In this document: in pieces, positions 37,911-48,779 of the stretch
Position numbering within the stretch: the first letter of the stretch is position 1
Layout of the letters: each line of letters begins with the position of its first letter
NCBI GenBank assembly: GCA_032622095.1
Contig: CP136068.1
Coordinates: forward strand, 11,265,729 to 11,329,728
Source of the DNA: Siphonodentalium dalli
Taxonomy: Eukaryota; Mollusca; Scaphopoda; Gadilida; Siphonodentaliidae
Length of the DNA stretch: 64,000 nt
Direction of reading: 5' to 3'
Translations under genes and position numbers: made by a program
The notes under the pieces: generated by a model
What the model was told of the DNA's origin: nothing
Seen by the model: only the letters and a program-made list of their open reading frames with translations
Database searches by the model: none

Positions 37911-38376
37911 TAATATCACATAAAATCAGCTACATAGGCGTTACCTGTATACAGATTTTTCATCACCACATTAACGTTGTTATATTGTATACATAGCAAA
38001 TCATATATATGATCTTGAGGGCGTTACCATATCTGACTATAGTTTCCTTGTATGTCAATGTTTCGCAACTTGGCACAATTTTTGACTGTCATTTGACATA
38101 TGTACTTGCAATTATGGTATATATCCGAGCTGTCTGTATTATAGTTATCCTCATTTTCGATTCCAAGCATTTACCAACGCATTTAATATGTTCTTTTGGG
38201 CAAACTGTCGTCTTGAAATATGTATTTTAGTCGTCACTTCTAATAATTTACATGTACACAATATGAGGATCATATTCTGTAGTCCGTGCGCTAACGGAAA
38301 CAAAATGTACCTTTTCCCACTATCAAATTAACATTATTATATGTACATACTAGCGGATTTACCTGGCGCTGTCCAG

Positions 38377-38664
38377 GTTGAATTGCTGTGAAACCATCTG
38401 CCGTGCCGTGGAAAATTGGAGGCAATATCAGCTACATTTGCCAGACACAGCGATATCTTAATATGTTTATTTTAGGCCATGGGTCCGTTATAACAAATAA
38501 AACAAAGCCTATACCGTGCAGATATACCCTTGTTAGATGCGAGTATCGGAGGATCCTGAGAAGTCATATGTTACTTTCTTTAATCTCAGAAGAAACCATA
38601 TTTAACTGCACACTGACCAATAGTTGTGAACAGGCCGTCTATACATCTCGTCTGACATTATATC
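38377..38664 (+). pseudogene. Ig-domain exon C, with a stop codon at its first full codon
   Basis: From the acceptor gctgtccag to the donor gtgagt at 38665 is exactly 288 nt, the same length as exons A, E, F, H and I, and phase 1-1. The reading contains GGNISYICQTQ (B-strand Cys) and EETIFNCTLTNS (F-strand Cys) and ends LTLY plus a split codon. The first complete codon after the acceptor is TGA (38379-38381), so inclusion would end translation. The acceptor has a poor pyrimidine tract. Best read as a decaying exon. A sequencing error or an alternative acceptor is possible. Confidence 0.6.
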
Positions 38665-38979
38665 GTGAGTGGGACAGACGCAATTGTGTCGCAACACATG
38701 AGCCATTCGAACATGCCATCCTCCGATTGTTTCCTTGCATGGTGGAGAAGAATATGTATCAATTTGGTAACATGGTGATATTGACTGCTCGGACACTCAA
38801 CTCGTTAATTTTCGTTTAATGAAGAAATTTCATAAATTAATGCATGTGATAACAAAAATAAATTATATATTTCCTCACGATCTTCTTGGTGATGATTTGA
38901 TATAATTTACCATTCACGACTGCCTTGAGTTACTTTGATTGAGTTACTCGTATTATTTGTTCAATTTTCCACACTCCAG

Positions 38980-39252
38980 TTGGTGCAGGTGACAGTGTGA
39001 GGTTTGACCAAAAAACACCGTATATTGTCACAGAGGGAAATCCGATTCCACCAATCTCATGTAGCGCCGACTGTAACCCTCCATGTCAGTACAAATGGAC
39101 TGGACATCCTATTGGTCAGTCTCTGAATCAGGCGATATTAGATATAGGTACAGCAAACAGACAGTTGCATGGAACGTACATGTGTACAGCTTCCGGCGGT
39201 CTGGAAAGAAGAGTTCCTGATGGCACGAAGCCATGGAGTTTAATTGTGAATT
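38980..39252 (+). CDS. Ig-domain exon D
   Basis: A 273-nt exon after ttccacactccag and before gtgagt (39253), phase 1-1. Ig features: ISCSAD (B-strand Cys), CQYKWTG (Trp) and HGTYMCTASGG (canonical Y-x-C). It ends WSLIVNC with a split codon. Two extra cysteines (NPPCQ and the one in SADC) could form a second disulphide. This is the most canonical V/I-type Ig fold in the window. Confidence 0.85.
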
Positions 39253-42108
39253 GTGAGTATATGTAGAATATGTTCGCCAACATTACTATTAACACTGTCT
39301 TCACTAAATGGCTTGTCATATTTAGTTATAAGTTATTAGTTTAGTATGCATCGGAATGGTTTATTATTTATTCTGATGGATGGTCAGGAAATATAAGCCG
39401 TTGAAACAGATGCAAAAGGTTGGTAATATTGCAAAATGATCTGTGTTCGTTGATCGGAAATATTCAGAGCAAAACGAATTTTGTCTACATAATTTGGAAG
39501 AAATTATAAGGTATGTTGACAAATACATAACATCTTGATTTATATATTGATATTTCTAGATTCATATTCTCTGAAAGATACTTTCCATGGCTATTTAAAG
39601 TTGTTTCCAATTTTGGGCATATCAGTGAAACTCTTCATTTCTACCAGGAATAGACTAATACAGAACGATGTTCTGTTCTATGTCGGGTAAATGGAGTTTT
39701 TGTTTTGTTGGGGCCATATTTCGTAACCGGGAAACATTAAAAAACGATTATTATTAGGTATATATTTAGCACCAAATGTCTTTAGCTTATTATCTTATCA
39801 TTTCCTACTTCCCATTGTAGCGCAGGTAGTTAGCGTTTTGATCCACACAAGTGGGCTAAAAGCGCCATTTTAATATCTTGTAGGACAGCATCTCTAATTT
39901 AGAAATTTTCTCAAGAACAAACTTTTTGACCGACGTAGATCCGAAAATTCAAGATGGCGCCCAAGATGGACGCCGGTTTGACGGTGGTACACCTAATAGT
40001 TGTCCTTCTCAATTTGATATGTTAAACATAACGAATTCCACCCTGTTATCAAAGGGTGGTGGTTATCTAATAACAAAAATTATTGAAGATAGGTGCAAAA
40101 ATGGCGACAAAAACATGCAAATGTTTGTTTTTTACTTATTTTTTTTTAATTCTTTACAATTTTCGAGATAATATAGGAGAAGATATCAACAATGTTTTGA
40201 TTATTATAATCTATATGAAAGAGTCATGCACACTAAGTGCGAAGTAGTATAGTTTGTTCTAGTACAAATGTGAGGTAGAATATTTGCTATATAAAATGAG
40301 CAAAATCATTCTGAGACAGGGTTTCATTCTGTAAATTGTTAGAAACGAACCATGTATGGCTCTGCTGTCTTCAATTCTATTAGCGACACTTATATATGGT
40401 TGGATCAATTGAATAACAATTTGAATATCGAGATCTTTACAAATAAAAAATCAATTTTGTAGTGAATTTACCACAAATTAGGAAACACCAAATGACAAAA
40501 CCAATGATCTTCAAACTCAATTTGGTTCTTAAAACAGGAACATGTGGAAGGTATTCTGCAACGAATTTACATAATCCGGCCTCGTATTGAAATTTGCTAA
40601 TACCTTGAAATTTGCGGACAAACAAGCTCGACTGTACTATTACTGGCGATGCTGATCACTCAATTTGTATATCACTGCATGTAGGCATGTTTGTCTCGCA
40701 CATATCGTGTGTGGTAATTGGTTAATCATGGAAATAATCATCCGAGTTGGCGATATTGCAGATTCAAAACTCGAGTGTGTGTATGCATGTTACTGACAGA
40801 GCTTCGCGGCCCGAGCCTACGTTGGCTTGTAGAAGTATACACTTGTGTTAATTTTGTTGTGAATTATACACATATTATTCTGGTCTTAGTTGTTGGATCA
40901 ATCAAAGAGGTATCGTATCGATAACATCAAAGGATGTGCCATTTACTGTTCACTTGCACCTCACTATTTTTTCATAAGAATTAACTTAATTGATTGATAA
41001 GCATTAGTGTAGAAAAATTAACTTGTAAACTCATCATATAACCCTATTGTGTTTACAAATTAATCTCAAAATTTACAAGCTTATTAAAGTTGATCCCAAA
41101 TGTATCAGTCTATCACTATTTCTGGTTGTTATCGTGTGATTTTATCTTCTTAATAATATAAATAAAACACATTATTTATATCTTTATTCAATACAAAACA
41201 TAGAATTGGTATAAAATATAATGGGAGATTGGCATCTGAAGTAAAACAATTTGCATAGGTGGGGGTCCTCGTGCGTAAGCCCAACATCCACCTTACTGAT
41301 TTCTCAGTAATTTGGCAGTTTCGACATTTGAATGGTATGAATTTTGCGGTAGTGATGGTGAATGGTGTCTATTAAATCCATGCAGAGATGGAAAGTATCC
41401 CAGGACAAATCCAAACAATATCAGTAATATATTAAGTATTGTACTTATATTTTGTCACAGCACTACCTAAACTGTCCAATTTTTTTTGGTTAAATGTCGC
41501 AATTCAGTTGATGGCAGAGATGTAGAGACAATGGGTTCAGTTAGAGATGTGTGTTGAGCGTGTGGTAATCACGACCACCCACCGGTTTTCCTATGTCCCC
41601 AAAATAGGGTGGTGGCAGCATATTCAACAGATATAATTTGACGGAAATAACATACCTGACACAAGGTAACCCCTTGTACCCTGGCAGTCTCACGTGCCTT
41701 AACATTAATCATAGATACCGCAGTTTGAGCCCCATGCGTGTTAGATATTAAATAAATTGTTCATACTTTTGCCAAACTAATTACTGTGTGTCGTACGTAT
41801 ATTATCATTTGTAGATGTTTAGCATACCACTCCCAGGTCGGACATAATCCAATTTACAGCAATAACATTCACTATTGTCGGTAGATGAAATGCTAACAAT
41901 ATGTAATAGTGACTTCTGAGATCAGTTGTGCGCACACAATTCAAAGTCATGCTTATCATATACAAATGTTGGTTTTGATAAATAGCTTCTTACAGTTTGT
42001 AGCATTTATTCAGTGACTACAAAGTAAGGGGCACTGCTCATCATGATATTACCAATTGCCTAAATTACCATATATACTTGCCCAATCGATTATACTTGTT
42101 ACCTTTAG
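39253..42108. other. Intron between exons D and E
   Basis: No exon seen. The part from about 41890 onward is the left portion of the segment duplicated at about 45775. Confidence 0.55.
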
Positions 42109-42396
42109 ATGCACCAGACGTAAAATCGTTCATCATATCACCACAGTCTGCTAATGAAGGAGAACAAGTTACAGTCAGCTACAATATTGACAGTCGACCA
42201 GGTTCAAAACTGGAAATAATATCAGCTTATAACAGCAGTTATATCCACACCAGTCACAGTAAAGGAACTCAAGATGCGACACAACACGATACGTTCTATT
42301 TCTATGCTCGCTGCGAGGATATGTCGTCCTACAAACTCAAAGCTACTAACGACATTGGCACAAATTCTAGCAGTGGAGCGAAATTATCAGTAAATT
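42109..42396 (+). CDS. Ig-like domain exon E (first copy)
   Basis: A 288-nt exon after gttacctttag and before gtaagt (42397), phase 1-1. It begins with a split Asp then APDVKSFIISPQSANEGE. The B-strand position is VTVSYNI, with Tyr where Cys is usual; the F-strand is FYFYARCED. The canonical disulphide is therefore missing. NSSY and NSSS give possible N-glycosylation sites. Paralogue of exon H, about 17 differences in 95 residues by eye. Confidence 0.8.
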
Positions 42397-42847
42397 GTAA
42401 GTGTAATTGGTTACTGTTGCCATTGGCAACTGTGTGTTATATTGAGTTCTGATGAATTTTGATTTAAAATCGAGATGACCCGAGTGATTTTGCTCTGCTA
42501 GAGCAACGTCTATATTGGTCTCAACCTTCCATTGTAAAGCTCGTTCGTGTACCCCCCCCCCCCCCGCCCGATGTTTCGAACTCATTATATATAACCCGCT
42601 TATCTCGACTTCTGAAGAGATCACAGCGTTTTTGCCAACAATATTTGGCAATATTTGAAATTAAAATACATTGCTCATATTCGGTTCTCGGGCACGAATA
42701 TCTGGAGTTGCTCGTAATAAGTATATATATATATATACGATGCATCAATCTTGTCGAATTGATCTTGAAACTACGATTATTGGAAACTGATCGAGTGGGG
42801 TCAAGGGTCAGGTCACAAACAGATAGTAACAATTCAGTTTATCTTAT

Positions 42848-42905
42848 GCGTGGACTGCCCAACAGTGACTCATTATTAAAAGTTACTGTTGGACAGTCTA
42901 TGCAC
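42848..42905. repeat. Short hairpin in duplicated-intron insertion
   Basis: Arms GACTGCCCAACAGTGACT and AGTTACTGTTGGACAGTC pair with two mismatches around an AT loop. It lies within a stretch (about 42605-43315) that is absent from the paralogous intron after exon H. Confidence 0.75.
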
Positions 42906-43455
42906 AGACGACTGACAATGATAATAAGATAGAAAAATTTACATAAAAATAAAATTTAACTGGGAAAAGAACATGATGAAAAAGCAATAAAGACACAACC
43001 ACATGTGTATGCCAAAGGTAGGGAAATGGCTAATATAAGCGTCACACTTTCTGCCAAATCCCATTCTCTAAAACAATAGTCTTTATATATTATACAACTC
43101 TTTTAATGAATGTGCATGATTTAGAGAAATAAATATGTTTACACTAAATTTAAATGCACGTATGTGTAGACTTATGCTAAAGGTACAACAATGCACGAAG
43201 TGATAGACTCGATCTATTAATTAGAACATGTGAGGAATAATATCCATTAAATTATGCATACATTCAATTATTTATAGAACCATTGCGAACATAATAATCA
43301 TCACGGCATCCACTATTCATATATGTGTTTAAAGCGCCTCTTACATGAGTTTGGGCAACTTGATTTACCAGATGACCCGTCTTCTATGCATCCTGACTAA
43401 CAGAAATATTGTGTGTTCAGTCGGAATTCAATTACATTAATTATGACTGATTATA

Positions 43456-43940
43456 ATAGAATAGAATATACTTTATTCAGCAATGTATATTTATGTATAT
43501 AATTAATGTAAACAAAATATTTTTAACATATAACAGTATACATTGCAGGGAGGTTGCATGACCATACGGTCATCTTCCTGCTACCTCCCATGGAAATTAT
43601 AAATTCGTTTCTGACTCCAGCTCCTTGACCATACAATCTATTATATATTTGTTGGAGATATATCACAATCTTATACTATAATGTATGTAGAAGTAAACGG
43701 TAAATATGCTGCATGTACACATACTATTGAATATAGTTTTATATTTTTGGTGTATTGACTAATACATTGACTGATATCTTGACTGATGAGATATACATCA
43801 TTTACAATAAATAAATTTACAATAAATAAATAAATATGTTTGTTTTAATGAATATGCTTTAATGGAAATGGAAATGGAGATTAATGTTGAGATTAATGTC
43901 AATCAATGTTAATCAAAGTTAAGGTTAATCCACTGATACA
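43456..43940 (-). mobile_element. LINE 3'-end fragment, minus strand
   Basis: Absent from the matching intron before exon I, so it is an insertion. It starts at a tail of short (AGAAT)n units, the 3' tail of a minus-strand LINE. It then contains the hairpin 43548-43589 (GGGAGGT…ACCTCCC), which resembles the 3' hairpin of the LINE at 61707. No coding sequence is left. Confidence 0.65.
43548..43589. other. LINE 3' hairpin in the E-F intron fragment
   Basis: GGGAGGTTGCATGACC pairs with GGTCAT…TGCTACCTCCC around ATAC. Same position relative to the A/T-rich tail as the hairpin at 61793-61832, but with different paired bases. Confidence 0.6.
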
Positions 43941-43948
43941 TTTTTCAG

Positions 43949-44236
43949 GCGGACCAAGAGCTTATTCTAACACAAATACAATATACACGGCTAGTGTTGG
44001 TGATTTGCTGACTATGAAAGTCAATGTCCTGGGATTTCCGAAACCGGGAGATGTAACATGGACCCATACAACTAACGGGCGTGTTAGAACAACAACATTG
44101 GAGACGGTTGCCGAGAACAAGTTTGCATCAAGACTGGAAATAACAGCAATAAACGAAACCGATTTTGGGAAATATCAAGTCACGTGTAAAAATGCATATG
44201 GTACCATGTCACTTGAAGTCGACGTGAAAATTGCAG
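43949..44236 (+). CDS. Ig-domain exon F (first copy)
   Basis: A 288-nt exon after acatttttcag, ending before gttcgt (44237), phase 1-1. It begins with a split Gly then GPRAYSNTNTIY. I-set features: FPKPGDVTWTH (Trp) and DFGKYQVTCKNAYGT (Y-x-C). The B-strand cysteine is replaced (LTMKVNVLG), so one half of the disulphide is missing. The donor gttcgt is weaker than the gtacgt of its paralogue, exon I. About 13 differences in 96 residues from exon I by eye. Confidence 0.8.
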
Positions 44237-45060
44237 GTTCGTTTGTTATATACGCTGACGATACAGACCCTACTTTCTTTTGATCTTTTTTGTGGCGCTC
44301 AATAGCCAAGACACTGTACTTGGGTTGTCTTATCAATTCAAGAAATCAACAAACCAGCATTCGAGCATTGCACGACATACATTACATAGTAGGTGCAGGT
44401 TGTACCGAAGCTCGAATTATCAGGGTGTCTTAACCATAACACGCAATTGTTGCAATATACAGTGTTCTGTATGGGAAAATGGGGCGTGGGTGCGAACAAA
44501 ATAAATCTAATTTCGATGAAAAACTAATTTTGAACTAATTTCGTCAATGTCACTTTTTCTCGCGCATAAATTAATACAAAATTATATTTTGCAGAATGAA
44601 CATTATAGTAAGTGACATGCAACTTACATGTATGCTGCGGTGGGAGAAACATTCTAACATTGATGAAATGAGTTTTATATACGCGCGGATGCTGTGACAC
44701 GCCCCCACCCCAATCTTTGGTAAATATATTCGGGGTGTAGTACGGATGCATGTGCCATGACTTAATAGTATTATTGTATTGGAATAACTTGTAATATTGA
44801 TATGTTGGTTTGAAATTAGCGATAATTGTGACGGACATCGGTACCAATCAAGTATATTGCTAATGATTAATTTTTGGTCATTATGATACAATCATAAATA
44901 TACTTAATAGTTACCTGTCTACTCAAACAAATAGTATGAAACAGATAAAACATATCTGCATCCCTCGTCTCTTAACAAATTATATTCACTGATAAACACA
45001 TTATTTATCTGGCCTACCACATTTTCGGTCAGTTAACTGTTACACTATGAATGTTTACAG
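44237..45060. other. Intron between exons F and G
   Basis: No exon or known repeat recognised. Short ORFs on the minus strand overlap one another and show no domain. Confidence 0.5.
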
Positions 45061-45372
45061 GTTGCCCAGAGTCACCGATTGGTCTCACAGTTCACAATAT
45101 AACGCACACATCGGCGATTATCAACTGGCAGCCTCAATATAATAACGGAGCTGATCAGCATTTCCTGGTGTATGTTCGAAAAGCAACAGACATGTGGGGT
45201 CTAGTCTTCAGTAAGACGGATAATCATGCAACGTGGATGTCTGTGCATGTTCGGAACTGTATTCAAATGACACAATACAGTGTGAAGGTCGTTGCTGTGA
45301 ACAAGTTCAACGCTGAGATTGAGTGTGTGGAACCTCATGTTATATCATATTTTACAACAGAAGCCGCTCCAG
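45061..45372 (+). CDS. Fibronectin type III domain exon G
   Basis: A 312-nt exon after atgtttacag and before gtgggg (45373), phase 1-1. It begins with a split codon then CPESPIGLTVHNITHTSAII. FNIII marks: PESPIGLTV at strand A, IINWQPQYNNG with the conserved Trp, HFLVYVR, and TQYSVKVVAVNKFN with the conserved Tyr and the 'V.AVN..G' type turn. It ends TTEAAPG. Known multi-Ig receptors place FNIII domains after the Ig domains, next to the membrane. Here Ig exons follow again because of the duplication. The duplicated block carries no second FNIII copy that I can see. Confidence 0.85.
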
Positions 45373-45495
45373 GTGGGGACACATTTTTTTTCACACATCT
45401 AATGATAGATTACTTGTGAAAACAAAAACTATATCTCCAACCTAGGCAAAACAAAACTGTTCATATTTTAGGTATGAATAAACAAGTTATTTTAC

Positions 45496-45618
45496 AATGT
45501 TGTGTACGAATAAAGTTTGTGGTGAAAAGTCATATTGGACAAGACACACAGTGTCGAGTCCAATATGACTTTTACCACAAGATGGACGAGTACAAGAACA
45601 ATTCATACGTACACAACG
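45496..45618. mobile_element. Hairpin MITE in the G-H intron
   Basis: The core (45519-45578) has 21-base arms, GTGGTGAAAAGTCATATTGG… and its complement ending in CCAC, plus an inner GACAC/GTGTC stem. The outer arms TGTTGTGTACG and CGTACACAACG pair as well. It is non-coding and probably a miniature inverted-repeat element. Confidence 0.75.
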
Positions 45619-45941
45619 TTATATAATGACATTTGTGTTATCCATCCGTATGTTTGTCCACATTTTGGGAATAAAACTTTAGTTGTTACTTTTGGTATTT
45701 GTCGGAACTTAATTATCTATAAAAGCCTGTATTTGATCATCTGAAAGCATGATTTGAAACAGTAAACACGGAAATGACAATATTAATAGTGGCTTCTGAT
45801 ATCAGTTTTGATAAATAGCTTTTTATCGTTTGTAGCATTTAGTCAGTGACTACAAGGTAAGGGGCACTGCTCACCATGATATTATCAATTGCCGAAATTA
45901 CCATGTATACTTGTCCAATCGATTATACTTTTTACCTTTAG

Positions 45942-46229
45942 ATGTCCCAGTCGTGAAATATTTCATCATATCACCACAGTCTGCTAATGAAGGAGAAAAA
46001 GTTACAGTCAGCTACAATGTTGACAGTCGACCAGGTTCAAAACTGGAAGTAATATCAGCTTATAACAGCAGTTCTATCCACACCAGTCACCGTAAAGGAA
46101 CTCAAGATGCGACACAACACGATACGTTCTATTTTTATGCTCGCTGCGAGGATATGACGTCGTACAAACTGGAAGCTACTAACAACATAAACACTACTTC
46201 TAGCAGTGAAGTGAAATTAACAGTAACTT
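45942..46229 (+). CDS. Ig-like domain exon H (second copy of E)
   Basis: A 288-nt exon, phase 1-1, after tttttacctttag and before gtgagt (46230). It is colinear with exon E: same ISPQSANEGE start, same loss of the B-strand Cys (VTVSYNV), same FYFYARCED. Changes are spread along the whole domain and keep the frame, which points to selection on both copies. The introns on both sides also match those of exon E. Confidence 0.8.
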
Positions 46230-46519
46230 GTGAGTGTAATTGGTTACTGTTATCATTGGCAGCTGTGTGGTTATATTGAGTTCTGGTGAATTTTGTTTTC
46301 AAATCGAGATGACCCGAGTGATTTTCCCTTGCTAGATCAACGTCTATATTGGTCACAACCTTCCACTGCAAAGCTCGATCGTGCACCCCCGATGTTTCGT
46401 ATACATTATATATAACCCGCTTGGTCCCATATATGTATTTAAAGCGCCTGACAAACATAAATATTGTGTTTTCAGTCGGAATCAATTAAATTACTAATGA
46501 CTGATTATTAAATTTCCAG

Positions 46520-46807
46520 GCGGACCAAGAGCTTATTCTAACACAAATACAATATACGCGGCTAGTGTTGGTGATTTGCTGAATATGAAAGTCAATGTCA
46601 TGGGATTTCCGAAACCGAGTGATGTAACATGGACCCATACAACTAACGGGCGTGTTAGAACAACAGTTTTGGAGAAGATTGCCGAGAACAAGTTTGTATC
46701 AAGACTGGAAATATCAGCAATAAACGAAAACGATTTGGGGAAATATCAAGTTACGTGTAATAATGCGTATGGTACCATGTCACTAGACGTCGACGTGAAA
46801 ATTGCAG
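46520..46807 (+). CDS. Ig-domain exon I (second copy of F)
   Basis: A 288-nt exon, phase 1-1, after aaatttccag and before gtacgt (46808). It is colinear with exon F: GPRAYSNTNTIYAASVGD, DVTWTHTTNGRV, DLGKYQVTCNNAYGT, ending VDVKIAG. The intron from exon H is only about 290 bases because it lacks the two insertions found between E and F. No further exon of the gene is recognisable to the right in this window. Confidence 0.8.
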
Positions 46808-47485
46808 GTACGTTAGTTATATAATTAACTGTCAGTACCGTACCTCTGTATCGCAATATTTTCTATTTTGTCATATTTCCATTGCATATAGCATCCACAT
46901 TTCAGTATATACGAAATGTAGACACACACTGTCGATAGTACATAAACTACTAGACCGTGAGCTACCATATGACCACCCCCCCCCCCCCCCCCCGAGCGGA
47001 TTTTTGCCGACTGTGTTTTTTCGATAGAGGGACGTATTTCACACATTTGTATGCTTGTTTGCCACTCGGGCGTTGTGGCTTTTTCATTTTATAGCGATTT
47101 TTAACAAACTGCTGTGACTTTTTGCGATAAATTCTTTATTGGGTGTAGGGGAAATATTTATCTTAAAATTAATACTAAAACTATATGTATCTTTTCGAAC
47201 TCAGTTTTATTTTTTATTCGAACTGTATATAATAAGTGTCTGGCGTTACATGGGCACCTGACTCGATATTTTTCTTAAAGTGACACCGATTATATTTATT
47301 TTTTTATCTATTTTGAAGATATATCTGAAAGTGTACAGTGTGTGAATTTACGCATGGACAACGTAATTAAACTATGCAAAGACCAATGTTTTCATGACTT
47401 TCCACGAGGACATAGGCCAGACCAGGTTTTGTTTCAACATTCCACGAGCACATGGATGTATATAGGTAGTCAATGGCCACGTGTT
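46808..47485. other. Sequence after the last recognised exon
   Basis: The gene continues or ends here without a recognised exon. A C-tract lies at about 46977-46992. No poly(A)-site call is attempted. Confidence 0.45.
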
Positions 47486-48779
47486 TCGAGGCCATTGAAT
47501 CCAAGTTGGCCGCCAAAATTTATTATCTGACCTTGCAAATTTCAATTCGCAATCACTCAGGGATTTTATGAGGTATTACATCGTGCGACATGTCGTTCTA
47601 TTGATAATTGAGTATTCCTTACTTATATGTATGAATAAATTTCATTTATTCAAAATGGCCGGCAAAATGGCCACCGAAAGTGGAAAATATGACGTGTTTT
47701 TACTAATATCAGTTTCTACTGTTTAGAACTGGTTGAGGATTGTGACCTTATTTTTGTATTTTTATATTAAGTATCATTGGGGTAATGAAAAAAGGAATTC
47801 TTGGGTTCCTCGCCTCTTCCGATCCCTAAAACTTTTGATTTTACACAACGCGGTATTAAATTTCAACCAAAAAAATCACAATTGGTTTTCTATACATATT
47901 TCAACAAGGAATGAGCAGAACTGTGGAATGTAAGTGAGACATACCATTACCCATCAATATTCCAACTCATATGAACAAAAGTTGTCACTTTGGCTCAAAA
48001 TGGCCACCAAAATGGCCGCCAAAATATGGAAAATGGTAGATACTACCCCAGTGTGCACTGCAATCGCTTACATGTTGTGGTTGTTGAATACAATTGGATA
48101 TTCTGACTTCTATACATTGAAAACTAATATGCTTGATGAACTTTGGTTAATTGTTACTATGGTAACAAAGAATTTACTGGGGAATATTGGATTTTACTCT
48201 CACAAACTTCACATACATATCGGCAAAAAGTCTCTTCTCATGTTTGAACCATTTTTTCAAGTAAAATGTAACCGTCTTATTTTCGAAAGGTGTTTATTGG
48301 CTTGATCTATCTTGAATGTATCACACTAAGATGTTTAATGACCAAATTACATAAGATGGTTTCCAAAATGGCAAATAAATTGGGTAAAAGGTTGATTTTT
48401 TCATATATTCGGAACAAAATGCCCTGAACAGGTAGCAAAGTGTGACTCACTTGGTTATTAGACATGTTAGTTAACCGACTTATCAGAGTACATTATGAGT
48501 CATAAACATTTAATTTTAAAGTATGCAGTGTGGAATTGTGAGAAAACGTCTTTTGGGAAGAAATTTTTTTTGAAAAGAAATTGGCAGAACTTTGTAACGG
48601 AACTGAGAGGGACCATGATATGTGGTTACTCTAGCCCATTAATATAAACAATTATCAACTGTTGTCAGGAAAGTCGTTTAGCATTTCCTCCAGTGTGTAT
48701 AGACGCCATCAAGAAGGAGGACTCTCTGACGTGACCTATCTACCGACTAACATATCACTAAGTTAGTGTGGAAAGCGAT

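Larger units (their letters stand above)
7328..46807 (+). other. Locus of an Ig/FNIII multi-domain gene (exons recognised: 8 intact, 1 damaged)
   Basis: The exons are at 7328-7615, 23450-23743, 38377-38664 (damaged), 38980-39252, 42109-42396, 43949-44236, 45061-45372, 45942-46229 and 46520-46807. All are phase 1 at both ends and encode one domain each, the classic modular layout of cell-adhesion and receptor-type Ig/FNIII proteins. Introns run from about 0.3 to 16 kb and are packed with mobile DNA. Known families with this domain mix (nephrin, Robo, Dscam, contactin, hemicentin types) act at the cell surface; I cannot assign this gene to one. Start and end of the transcript are not seen, and joining distant exons A, B and D into one gene is an inference from shared phase, strand and domain type. 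Confidence 0.7.

Noticed and set aside
42719-42736. TATA-like promoter at the TATATATATA run
   Set aside because: Sits in a recently inserted intron segment with no exon or start site downstream; an ordinary microsatellite.
22911-46992. Homopolymer C-tracts (22911, 24766, 42549, 46977) as functional signals
   Set aside because: Simple homopolymer runs scattered in introns with no consistent placement; likely neutral and error-prone in sequencing.
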